DNA of 64,000 nucleotides, taken from contig QPMI01000477.1 of the NCBI GenBank assembly GCA_004431415.1, forward strand, positions 434,001 through 498,000, read 5' to 3'. How positions within the stretch are numbered: the first letter of the stretch is position 1; each line of letters begins with the position of its first letter. Shown here piece by piece: positions 1 to 10,800 of the stretch. The stretch is from Cyanophora paradoxa (taxonomy: Eukaryota > Glaucocystophyceae > Cyanophorales > Cyanophoraceae). The translations under genes were made by a program, and so were the position numbers. The notes under the pieces are model-generated. The model saw only the letters and a program-made list of their open reading frames with translations. It ran no database searches and was not told the DNA's origin.

Positions 1-2619
1 ATCTGAGATTCATGACGACGTGGAATCTGCTTGCATTCACAGTGACAGAGCCAAGGACAGCAGCTGCTTCGTACACGGTCCGCGCGACCGAAATCGGGAC
101 CGGGTGGCTTAACCTTGTGTGGGGTGCGCCATCGTATCGGCTCGCAAACAAGGAACAGTTTTGCTCAATTCCGTGCAGAGTCCTTTGCTTTCAGTGAGGG
201 TGCGTTCGGCGGCGCGCGGCCCGCGTCGGGATCTGGATCTGAGGCCGGCGCACTCGTCTTTGGGGCGGGTTGGGCCGAACCGCGCTTCACGGTCACCCTC
301 TCCTCATCGGACGGCGCGCCACGATCGTGGGAGGGCCTCGCGGGCGCCGCGCACAACGCGACGGGTCTGCAACCCGGGGCGACGTACGGCGTGGCGGTGC
401 GGCAGGGCTGGGTCGGCCTCTCGGAGTCGTTCCTCCTCGACAGCATACTTGCCCGCACCGCGTCGCAGACGGGTGAACTTTGATATTAATCTCGCTTGAA
501 ATATCTGGGAGTTCTGCTTACTTGGACGACAGGCAACGCGACGGCGTCGGCCGTCGAGATCAGCTTGACGCTGCTCTTCTCCGACGCGGAGCTGGCGGAC
601 CTCGTCGAAGTCGATCCGGACGCGAATTCCAACGCGAATTCCAACTCCAACGCCAACTCCAACGCGAATTCGAACGGAAATTCGAAAGGCAACGCCGGCG
701 CTGGATCCAACTCGAACGCGGGCGCGAATTCGAAGGCGGAAACCGCACCAAGCGCTGTTGCCTTCACAATTACGTTCGACCTGCCCTGCTCCAGCCTTTC
801 CGTGTGCCTTTCTTATCCATGTCGGGTATTTTATATATTTATTTATATCTCCGCGCAGGGCTCCCTGGCGAAACGAATGGTGCAATCGCTGACAGAGACG
901 CTGGAGCTGGAGGCGGGGCAGCTCCGCTTCACCGGCATCCGCTGCGTCGCCGCCGCCTCACGCGCCCGCCGCCTTGCCGCCGGCGCCGCTGCGGGCGGCG
1001 ACCGCGTGCTGGCGGACTTCGTCGCGCGCGCCTCGGCGGAGGTGCAGTCGGCCGGCGCCGCGTCGACGGCGGCGGAGCTGCAGCGCATCGAAACGGCTCT
1101 GGCGGCGCCCGAAGTCGCCAAGAGCCTCGCCGAGGGCGGCGCCCCCGTCGTCCAGCTCGCCGTCAAGCCGGCGGCGACAGCGGCGCCCGCCTCCGCCCCT
1201 GCGGACTCGGCTTCTTCTTCTTCTGCGCCGACGTCGAAGCCCTCACAGACATCGTTATCGGATTCGGGCTCCGGCGGGCTGCCCCTCGCGGTCGTCGCTG
1301 GCGCGGCGGGCGGTGGAGCGGCTCTAGTGGCGGCCGTCATCGCAGCCGTCGTCCTCCGTCGCCGGCGGGCCGCCCGTCGTCGGCGTGGCTCCATTTCAGA
1401 GCTCGAGCCCCAGCCACTTTCCACAGCCGTTGCGGACGGGGCGCACAGGATGGAAGATGAAACGCCAGAGCCGGCAGGGGTTCGCTGGGCCCAGCCGTCG
1501 CCGCGCTTGAGTTTGGAGGTGAAGATCGGGGCCGGCATCGGCCGCGATCGCGAAGACGCGCCGGGTTCCGTCGAGAAAAACAGATTCGAAGCGAAGAAAA
1601 CCACAAGCGCGACGACGACGACGCCTACCGCGAAACCGACGGCGGGTCGGGGCAGGGCCCCGAATTCGCGAACGAAGCTCACGGTCCAGCTGACGCCGCC
1701 CACGGCCGCCCACGCCTTCAGCTTCGTCGCGCCCCCGCAGCAGCGAGAGTCCCCGCGAAGGCCCGGGACGCTCGATCGCGAGCTCGAAAGCGAGCCGGAC
1801 GTCGACGTCGACGTCGATCTCAAGGATCCGGAGCCCGCGACATCGCCGTCGACGGGGATCCGGATCCGGAGCTCGAGCTCGAGGAATGCACAGCCGGCTG
1901 GCCATGGCACCGCGCCCGCCGACACGGGTCCGGGCTGCATCCAATCTCTCGAAAAGTTTGACGAGCCTCCATACGCCTCCGGATCCGCCCCCGCCGCCAA
2001 TACCTCTCCAAATTCTTCGGCGTCGGTCTCGAACTCGGAACGCGCACGGAGGCTCGCGGGCAGGCTGCCGCCCCTCGCGATCGCGGTCCAGGGCCAGCTG
2101 CAGGCCAGAGTCCGGGTAGAAGCGCGAGCCCCGCTTCGGGCCCCGCGCTGCCTCCGAAGCCCACCTACGTCTCCGGCGCAGCCAACGTAAACTTAAGCTT
2201 TAACCAGGGCGCATCAGACGTCCCTGTTCTCCAGGTCGCCTCGCCCAAGTGCGCCGCCTGCATCGATTAGCACTACTCCCCGACTCGGATTCAAAATGAT
2301 CGTTATCTTTCCGCGGCAGGTACGGGGCCAACCCTCGATCGAGCGCGAGGCAGAGTCGCAGTCCGCGAGCGCAGACAAGTCGAAGCAGGGCGCTCAGCCG
2401 CGGACAGGCCGGGGAGCCGTGGCTCAACCCCGCGGCCGGGGCCTCGTTCCCCCTCCACCCAAGGGGGCGCCCCGGATCCAGCAGCAGAGTCGGTTCCAGA
2501 GCCCGCACGATCCGTCAGCCCCGGGGGCGCTCGCGCGGCCTGCAGGTTGGGGCCGAAATCGAGGCCTTGCCTGGCGCAATCGAAGTCGACGTCGCCCCTC
2601 GGATTTATATCTAATTTGA
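1..2619 (+). CDS. Receptor-like type I membrane protein, 3' part (copy 1, partial)
   Basis: This is the 3' half of a gene whose full version is at about 7806-17943; the 5' part lies off the window. Exons by splice signals and phase: 43-123, 179-472, 533-801, 859 to about 2186, then possibly a last exon near 2320. Introns are 55-60 nt. The first two exons form an FN3-like domain. Next comes an Asn/Ser-rich stretch, a SEA-like segment ending in RAR-type basic residues, one hydrophobic helix at about 1276-1350, a stop-transfer run (LRRRRAARRRR) and a long Ser/Pro-rich, probably cytoplasmic tail. Relative to copy 2 a G is missing near 2107, which shifts the frame of the tail so that it ends at 2190, and further run-length differences shift the last exon. 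The domain calls follow family patterns; the ligand is unknown. Confidence 0.6.
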
Positions 2620-3429
2620 GGCCCAAAAATTGAATCCGCAGCTCGCCGCGCCTCGTTTACTCTTGCGCCTGCAGCTGATCGTTGCAGCTGCAGCTGCTGA
2701 TCACAAATCATTGAATATGTATTAATCCTCGGATTCGAATGTAGTGCCCCCGATTGCGAATTCATCCTCGAATGATCGCAATCATGGGTTCGACGTCTGC
2801 GATCATGATCATGACGTGAAGAGAGAGGCCGCCAGCCGCGATGAAGCCTAGCTATAGGCCTAGGCCTGCCGCTGCCCGCGGCCGGCCACAGCTGCAGCGC
2901 GCGCTCTGGTCGAAGATCCAGGCCCGGGGACCCGCCCTGTTTTAGCTTTACTAAGTTAGCTAGCTTCTAACTTTAGATTTAGATTTAGATCTAACTTTTG
3001 GAACCTACTAGTACGGCCCAGCTGCAGCCCATAGCTGGGCCTGCTGCGGTGCAGCTGGCTGCACTGGCCATGGCCATATATGCATGCCATGATGGGCTGC
3101 AGCTGAGCAATATTAATGGTCTCAGGCCCCTAAATTAAAGACCGTCGGACTTCAAGGCTTGAACGGAGGACGGCGCCCGGCGGGCCGGCGGCGGCCGGCC
3201 CCCTGGACGGGTCAGCGTGCGAAATTCATGATCAGTCAGCGCTAGAGCTGGCGCGAAATTCGAGCTCCAAGCCGCGGGCCGGGGCGGCTTGATCAAGCCA
3301 TCGAGCCGCCAGGAAAAGCTCAATTGCAAGCTCAAGCCCGCCGCGCCCGATCGATATCCGAGCGCGAACGCGGCCCTAGGCCTGGGATCGCCAGAGAGCA
3401 TGCATTCGCGCCGTGGTGGCAGCGCGCCG
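2620..3429. other. Intergenic spacer, palindrome-rich
   Basis: I see no supported gene. The spacer contains runs of self-complementary words: CAGCTG/CTGCAG clusters at about 2669-2700 and 3020-3110, CATGATCATGA near 2797, GGCCATGGCC near 3066 and a TTTAGATTTAGAT stretch near 2973. An open frame runs upstream into the clamp gene from 3289, but the family-like start is at 3430. The 5' UTR and promoter of the clamp gene should lie in its right part. Confidence 0.6.
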
Positions 3430-4950
3430 ATGCTCGACTGCACGCTTGCGACTGGGGCCGCGCACGCGCTCGCCGCGCTCGTGCAGCTCGTCAGCGCCGA
3501 GTTCAGCAGCAGCGCCGTCACGATGCGCTTCTTCAGCGACTCGAGCTCCAGCCACGGACTCGAGCTGCGGGTCATCAACGACGCTGCCACGTCCTTCTTC
3601 AAGGTACCGCGCGCGGCCCGAGCTTCCATGTCAGCTCTTCCGCGCACCCCTCACGCCGCACAAGCTCAGGATGCACGACACGGCGTTCCGGCAATTCAGC
3701 ATCGACAGCCCCACAGGCCTCGTCGGTACGCGCGGCGCAAGCGCGCGCGCGCCTGTCACGTAGCCGCTCATTCGCCGTGCAGACGTCAGTGCGCTGCTCC
3801 GCACGCCTTGGGGCCTTCTTCAGCTCTTTAGTCTCTCCGCGCTCGCGCCCCCGCAGCCGTGAGCGCCGCGGACCTGGCCCGCGTCTGCGCCACGGTGCGG
3901 CGGGAGGACGACGTGCGGCTCCAGGCGGGCCCGGAGTCGCTCAGCGTCTCCGTTCGGAAAGCGGGGAAGGGATCCGCGCGGGGCCGAACCTCCGTCTACA
4001 AGCTCTCCCAGCTCGAGATCCTTGGCACCGGCCCGCGCCGCGCCGCCGCCCTGCTCCGATCCCCGCCGCGCACCCGCGCGTCTCCACTAAGACCGCCCGC
4101 TGCCCGCGCCGCGTGCAGAGCCGATGTCCATCGACGTCCCGAGCGAGTTCTTCGAGGCCGAGGCCCTCATGCGTGCGCCGCCGTACCCCGGCTCCTCCTT
4201 CGCGTACCCCCCCCGAGACCCGTCCCCCCCCCTCCAGCGGCCGACCTGCTGGGGAGGTCTTCGCGGAGCTTCGGCCCCTCTCCGATGACGTCGTGATCCG
4301 CGTCGGGCCCGCGACCGTCGAGTTCGAGGGCGCGCCGTACCCCCCACCCAATCCACCCCCATCCTCGGCCCCTTCGCCTCGCTAGCCGCCCCGGTCTGGC
4401 CCGCAGCCCTTGGAACGAACCTCTCCGGGCGCGTTTCCATCGACGTGCCTACCCCCCCCCCCCTCTCCGTATCGTACTTGATTCTCGTACCCCGCTTTGC
4501 CCGCAGGTTGGGACTGAGGTCCACGTCGCTATGTCGGGGAATCCCCCGCCCCCTGTGCACGTCAAGGCGCCCAGCCCGTACCCCCGCGCGATCGCCCATG
4601 TACCCCGCTGAGCTCTTCCCCGCCTCCCCCGTGCAGTCCCGGCTGCTGAGGGGACCCGAGCGGATGGCGAAGCTGGCTACCAACGCCCTCCTGCAGGCTC
4701 GACAGCTCTTTACATTTCTTAGCCCTCCGCCCGCCCTATTTCTGATAGCGAGCGCGCCCGTGGGCAGGTCGGGCCGGAGCGGCCGCTGGGCATCCTGTTC
4801 GAGGTACCCCCCGGGGCGGACGCGCACCTGTTCCTGGCCCCCTCTCGAGGGAGGCCGAGGGCCCCGCGGGCCCCCGTCCCCTTCCCAGGGGCCGCGCGCC
4901 ACTGGCCCGGGCCCGGGCCCGCAGGCGCAGGCGATGCCGACGGGGCGTAG
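3430..4950 (+). pseudogene. Sliding-clamp-like gene, copy 1, frame-disrupted
   Basis: This is the duplicate of the gene at 18759-20290, with the same start (MLDCTLATG) and the same splice sites. It differs only in G/C run lengths, but several of those fall in exons. A G is missing near 4253, which breaks the frame of the segment reading LLGEVFAELRPLSDD in copy 2. A C is missing near 4839, which breaks the C-terminal segment HLFLAPLSRE. If the sequence is accurate, this copy cannot give the full protein. Because all differences are in homopolymers, consensus error or false duplication is at least as likely as true decay. Confidence 0.5.
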
Positions 4951-5346
4951 GACTAAGCTTGAGCGCCCGCATCGCCGCGTCGGCCAAAGGATTTTGTCAT
5001 TCAGTCAACAGACTCCAAAGCAATCCAAAGCAAGGGGGTTATGAGGCGTATGATACAGGGGCGGTCTCACTAGGTACAAAAGCTTTGCATGCGCTATTAA
5101 AAAGCAGAGGCGGGAGGAGAGGGGGTGTACATTGGACGGGCTGGTGCCGCCCAATCACGCTGCGGAGGTCTGAACTGCCGTATTTACGAAGCGGGAGGGA
5201 GGGTAACGAAGGTAAAGCAGGAAGGAAGGAAGAAGGGGGAAAGGCCGCTGCTGCTGCTGGTGGTGGTAAGGGCTAAGCCGGAGTTGGAATTCGATCCGGG
5301 GCGCGCATACGTATACGGGCCCGCCCCGGCCCGCGCGCTACAAGCA
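4951..5346. other. Spacer between convergent genes (copy 1)
   Basis: This separates the stop of the clamp-like gene (+) from the stop of the sigma fragment (-). It holds short simple repeats: GGAAGGAAGGAAG near 5220 and CTGCTGCTGCTGGTGGTGGT near 5247. I see no gene in it. It must contain the 3' ends of both genes, but no clear polyadenylation signal could be assigned. Confidence 0.55.
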
Positions 5347-6302
5347 CTACTTGAAGCGGCGGAACTCCTGGCCGATGTAATCGCAGAGGATCGCCTTGCG
5401 GTACGGCGCCTTGAGCTTGCGCATGGCGCTCTGCTCGATCTGGCGGATGCGCTCGCGCGTGAGGCCCACTATCTCGCCGATCTCGTTCAGCGTCTTCGGC
5501 GAGCCGTCCACGAGCCCTGTACGCGCGCGTACGCCGCGGGTTAGCGGCGGGCCGCGCGAGCGGGCGGGCGGGCGGCGGGCGGCGGACCGTAGCGCATGCG
5601 GATGATGTCGCGTTCCCGCGCCTTGAGGGTCGCGAGCACGTTCTCCAGGTCTTCCCTGAGCATCGTCCGCTCCAGCTGCGCGCCGCGCGTCAGCAGCGGG
5701 AGCGCTGCCGGCGCGGCGCGGCGCGGGGCCGCTGGCGCTCGCTCGCTCGCTCGCTCGCCTGCTCGTCCGGCTGCAGGCACTCGCTCTCGATGAAGTCTCC
5801 CAGGTTGTTCCTCGCTTCGTCGAACTTGTTCGCTGAGATGGGACTCTCGAGCGCTGCGGGCCGAGACGGGCGCGCGTCAGCAGAGCTCGCGCGGCGGCGG
5901 CGCGGCCGGGCGCACAGATGGGGAGCGAGGCGGCCTGCGTGATGAACGCTAGCCGGGATACGGGGATGTTAAGCTCGTCCGCCAGTTCCTCCGGCGTTGG
6001 GATGCGCCCCAGTCTGCTCGCCAGCTGCTGCCGCCTGAGATGCGGGTGCCGAATCAGCGGGTGCGGGGCGGCGGGGCGGGCCGCGCGGGCGGGTCGCGCA
6101 CGTCTTCTTGATGAGATAGAGCGAATCGTGCACGTGGACCGGCAGGCGGATGGTCCGGCCCTGGTCCTGGAGCGACCGGAAGATGGCCTGTCGGATCCAC
6201 CACGTCGCGTACTGCGAGGGGCCCGGTTCGGCGTTCGGCGCGGCGGCCCGCACGGCGCAGAATCGCTCACCGTAAGGAACTTGAAGCCCTTGTCGGGGTC
6301 GA
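5347..6302 (-). pseudogene. SIG: Plastid sigma-70 factor, 3' fragment (copy 1)
   Basis: These are the last exons of the sigma gene found complete at 20688-22623. They cover conserved region 2 from LDPDKGFKF onward, the [15 protein letters not shown] helix, region 3 and the region 4 helix-turn-helix ([20 protein letters not shown]). At 6302 the homology ends inside the region 2 exon. The minus-strand frame continues upstream without a stop into unrelated sequence, up to a possible ATG at 6978. The upstream sigma exons (region 1.2 and the start of region 2) are missing, so core-polymerase binding should be lost. A GCTC repeat at about 5735-5757 lies in an intron. Confidence 0.75.
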
Positions 6303-6978
6303 GAGGTAAGAAGGGGTATGGAGCTGCAAGATGACCAGGGACCTGCCGGGGAACAGGCAAGTGAAGAGGCCCCGTGACAGCAAGTTGTAAGGAGGGAGGA
6401 GGCAGAGGCGGGGCCAGAGGGCCAAGGAGCACAGGGATCGGGACCGCAGGGAATGGGGGGAAAGGAGCGTCGAGAGGGGCAGCGAGAGCAGGAATAGGAA
6501 TGGGCCCAAGGGTCACTACAGGGGCCAGAGCAGGAGGGGACGGCGCAGGAGGCGGGCGACCACCAGGGATCCCCAACGGGACATTCCCACGAACGGCAAA
6601 CTCCGCAGGATTCCGGAGGACAGAATCGATGTCACGCGAAGAGACGAGGTTGTCAGCACCGCCCGAAGAAGGAGCGCCGGACGAGTCAGAATCAGAGCTT
6701 GAACTAGAACGATGAGAACCGGTACCAGACTCTGAATCATGTGCGTCATCATCCGAGGCAGCCTGATCATCAGCGTCAGCAGCAGCCAAGCGAGCGCGCC
6801 GCTCCTCCAACAATTGCCGATCGAATCCGCGCCAATTGCAAAAACCGATATACCTATATATATCATAACATATAATTTTAGTTGCGCTCAGATTGATATA
6901 TATCCGACAGGGCGGCCGGCGATTCGCCGATTCTCCGATACACACGAACACACGGGACGCGTCTTGATTCTTCGACAT
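6303..6978 (-). other. Lower-GC open stretch fused to the sigma fragment, origin unknown
   Basis: Read on the minus strand this is open and in frame with the sigma exon to its left. It encodes a charged start (RQLLEERRARLAAADADDQ), an Asp/Ser-rich stretch and a Pro/Leu-rich stretch. Base composition is visibly less GC-rich than in the neighbouring genes. No domain is recognised. A low-complexity charged and Pro-rich leader would suit a retroelement gag-like remnant or the start of another gene, but nothing here proves either. The in-frame join to sigma may be chance, since one frame in three would match. Confidence 0.3.
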
Positions 6979-7805
6979 GATTTCGGATTTGATTGATCGA
7001 ACACAGATCTGTCGCGGCCGCGATCGCGATCATCGAATCGACCGATCGCGGATCGCGATTCGCGATGATCCGCGCCGATGATCGCGCGAATTCGAATCGC
7101 GCGGCGCGCGATCCCATGATCGGATCATGATCAGTCACTGACTCAGTGAGTCGCCGTCGTCGGGCCGACGTCGGCCCGGCCCGTCGAGTCGGCCGCCGCT
7201 GTCGGCGTCGACTCGCCGATCCGATATCGATGATCCGATGATCATCGATATCGAACGTTAACTTCGGGGCGGCAACCCCAGCCCGTGCTAGCCGCAGTAC
7301 TACCGTGTGGCAGTGTGGCACTAAATTACCGCGGAATGCGCATAAATTACCGCGTTAGAAACTGGTCGAATTCGCCCAAAACTGGAATTGCCGTGGCGAT
7401 AAATTGCCGAAACTCTGGATTTCAAGTTTCTTCTATGGCGGCGGTTTAGCCCTACCCCTGAAATTGCCGAATTCGGCCCGGCCTGTCGGCAATATTAATT
7501 TTTTACGGCAATTTGAAGCCACGGCTAAATAAGCAAGCCTACAGTACAAGCCTGCCTTGAGTTGCTCCGCACTGAGTCCGCATGCGCAGCCGCTTTTCAT
7601 GAGCGTAGGCGTTCCAACTTCCAAGTTCGAATTCCAACTTCCAACTTCCGAACTTCCTTGATCATGCCATGATGAGAATCGATGATGAGCTCGAGATGCG
7701 CGTGCGCGACAACGAGCGGACGCCCCTGCATAATCATGAGCTCGAGGCGCTGATGATGACTGCAGCCTAGGCCTCCAGTATAGATAAATCACGTGCACTG
7801 CAGAA
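6979..7805. other. Palindrome-rich spacer upstream of the receptor gene
   Basis: No gene is supported. 7010-7260 is dense in CGATCG, GATC and ATCGAT words, giving many overlapping palindromes. 7320-7515 has a cluster of TAAATTACCGCG / AAATTGCCG words, including AAATTGCCG at 7461-7469 and its complement CGGCAATTT at 7506-7514. 7620-7650 repeats ACTTCCAA words. The receptor promoter should lie toward the right end, but no element could be assigned with confidence. Confidence 0.5.
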
Positions 7806-10800
7806 ATGCGGAGACGTCGATACGAAGGAAGCGCGGAGCCGCGATGCACATGTACGCCATCATACGCGGAGCTAGCTGTGTCTATAGTCAGCCTTATCGC
7901 CATCATTTCACTTTGCGGGAACTTCGCATGTGCTACGGGTGCGCCGCGCCCGCCTTGCGATCGGCCGCATTTACACGTTGCCCTATGATGCATATGCATA
8001 CGTATATGTATACGGCGTGCGCAACGAGTCTCGCAGCTGATAATGGAGGTGTCTGGAGAGCCGAGGACCACGAGGCACACGCGCGCGTGGAGCCAGCGGG
8101 CGGAGCCTCCATGCGAAAGGTCCTGCAGCTGCAGGCCGAAGAAGGAAGCGATCCCTATTCTGAAAACCTCTGGGGCTCCCTCGCGCTGGAGCTCGGCCCG
8201 TCGGCGGCGCAGGCGGACGGCTCGTCGGCCCTCGAGTGCGAGCGGGCGTGGGCCCCCGCCGACAGCGCCCTCGACTGCACCTTCAGCCCGCGGCGCGGCA
8301 ACGCTCCCATCGCCGTCGAGGCCGCCGCGTGCGCCGCCCGCCCTCGCGCAGGCCCCAATGCAATCGATCGACGGGCTCCCGCGCGCAGGTTTGCGGTGCA
8401 GCTGACGAGCGGCGAGGCGAGCCGGACGGTGTTCCTGTCGGGGGCGAGCGCGTCGTCGTTCGCGTTCTCGGTGCCGGTGGCGGGCGTGCTCGGCCGGGCG
8501 CAGCTGCGCGCGTACCTCGCGGCGACGGGGCGCGTCGTGGGCCGCCCGCTCGACGTCGAGGCCGTCGGTGCAGAGCCGCCCTGCGTCACAGGTCAAAATT
8601 CATCCAAGTCATTGACGATGCATATATGGGACCGCGCGCAGAGAGTCCAGACAGCACGTCGGAGCTCGACTGCGGGGCGCGGCTGCGAGCCCCCGGCCAG
8701 CCGGTCCAATGCAGTGCGACCGCCCATCATGGCGTCTCGAATCCGGACCATGTGTTGCCAGAGTGCCGACACCGCGCCGCGCAGCGCTGTACCCGCGGTC
8801 GATGGGGCGGGCGGTCGCGGTCGAGTCGGAGCGCGTGCTGGTGAGCGGCGTGAACGGGACCGCGCAGCTGCAGCTGGCGGCGGGAGGCGCGGGCGCCAGC
8901 CTGGCGGGCGCTGGAGGCGTCGGGATCACATTAATATTCTGGCCGTCCACGGGGCCGAACTCAAACACGAGTGGCGGGGCGGTGCGGGCGTTCGTGGGAT
9001 CGGCGGCGCTGTACAGCGAGTTCGTCTTCTTCGGTACGCCTGACAGGCCCCGCCCTCCTTGCCGGATGGGATATAAGTTTGCGGCGCCGCGCGCGCGAAT
9101 ATTAATGCGATCCCTGACCGTTCTTCGCCTGTGCAGAGCTGAACATGTACGTGGCCGCGAAACCGAGCCCCGCCGCTGCGGGCAGCAACACAACGGCACC
9201 GCCGACGTCGGCGACGCCCTCGCCAGTCGTGCGCCCCTGATCGTTGCGGTCGGCGACTGTGCTCGCGCCCCCTCACTCGATTCGCAGCCGTCGCCGTCGC
9301 CCGCGGGAGCGCCGGCGCCCAGCGCCACGCCCGCGCACGTCCCCGTCCCACCGCCGACGCCTGCACCAGCTCCGTCGCCAGCTGTGAACGCCTCTGTGTG
9401 CCGGGGAAATGCTGCGACGAGCTTGCTTCGACATTGAGGGAAGCATGATGCGATTTCGCGCAGGCGTCTGCAGGGGGAGACGATGCATACGCCTACCCGG
9501 GCGATCTGTGGAGCATCCTCGCGCTGGAGCTCGGCCCGTCGGCGGCGCAGGCGGACGGCTCGTCGGCCCTCGAGTGCGAGCGGGCGTGGGCCCCCGCCGA
9601 CGGCGCCCTCGACTGCACCTTCAGCCCGCGGCGCGGCAACGCTCCCATCGCCGTCGAGGCCGCCGCGTGAGCCGCCTCGCTTTCGCGCAGGCCGCCCTGC
9701 AGCCGATCGACGGCTCCCGCGCGCAGATTCGCGGTGCAGCTGACGAGCGGCGAGGCGAGCCGGACGGTGTTCCTGTCGGGGGCGAGCGCGTCGTCGTTCG
9801 CGTTCTCGGTGCCGGTGGCGGGCGTGCTCGGCCGGGCGCAGCTGCGCGCGTACCTCACGGCGACAGGGCGCGTCGTGGGCCGCCCGCTCGACGTCGAGGC
9901 CGTCGGTGCAAAGCCGCCATGCCTCACAGGCCGAGCGGCAGCCGAATCGTTGACGACGGGCCCGCGCGCAGAGAGTCCCGACAGCACGTCGGAGCTCGAC
10001 TGCGGGGCGCGGCTGCGAGCCCCCGGCCAGCCGGTCCAATGCAGTGCGCTCGCCCATCTCGAAACCGAACCGTGCGTGGCCAGAGTGCCGACACCGCGCC
10101 GCGCAGCGCTGTACCCGCGGTCGATGGGGCGGGCGGTCGCGGTCGAGTCGGAGCAGGTGCTGGTGAGCGGCGTGAACGGGACCGCGCAGCTGCAGCTGGC
10201 GGCGGGAGGCGCGGGCTCCAGCCTGACGGGCGCTGGAGGCGTCGGGATCACATTAATATTCTGGCCGTCCACGGGGCCGAACTCAAACACGAGTGGCGGG
10301 GCGGTGCGGGCGTTCGTGGGATCGGCGGCGCTGTACAGCGAGTTCGTCTTCTTCGGTACGTATACGCCCGTCAGGCGCCGCCCTCGTTGTTGGATGGGTG
10401 TTTTGCGGCGGGGCGCGCACGCGAATCCGTTCCCTCACCGTTTTGCCTGTGCAGAGATGAACATGTACATGACCGCGAAACCGAGCCCCGCCGCTGCGGG
10501 CAGCAACACAACGGCACCGCCGACGTCGGCGACGCCCTCGCCAGTCGTGCGCCCCTGATCGTTGCGGTCGGCGACTGTGCTCGCGCCCCCTCACTCGATT
10601 CGCAGCCGTCGCCGTCGCCCGCGGGAGCGCCGGCGCCAGCGCCACGCCCGCGCACGTCCCCGTCCCACCGCCGACGCCTGCACCAGCTCCGTCGCCAGCT
10701 GTGAACGCCTCTGTGTGCCGGGGAAATGCTGCGACGAGCTTGCTTCGACATTGAGGGAAGCATGATGCGATTTCGCGCAGGCTTCTGCAGGGGGAGACGA

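Larger units (their letters stand above)
1..6302. repeat. Large direct duplication, copy 1
   Basis: Base 1 aligns with base 15326, and the match continues to 6302 (= 21643), where it stops abruptly. The left edge lies outside the window. In every stretch I compared, the only differences are lengths of G or C runs (for example near 2107, 2227, 2462, 4253, 4839 and 5330). I saw no substitution. The offset grows from 15325 to 15341, so copy 1 is 16 bases shorter in total. Introns and spacers match as well as exons. That fits either a very recent duplication or two unpolished assemblies of one locus. Confidence 0.95.
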
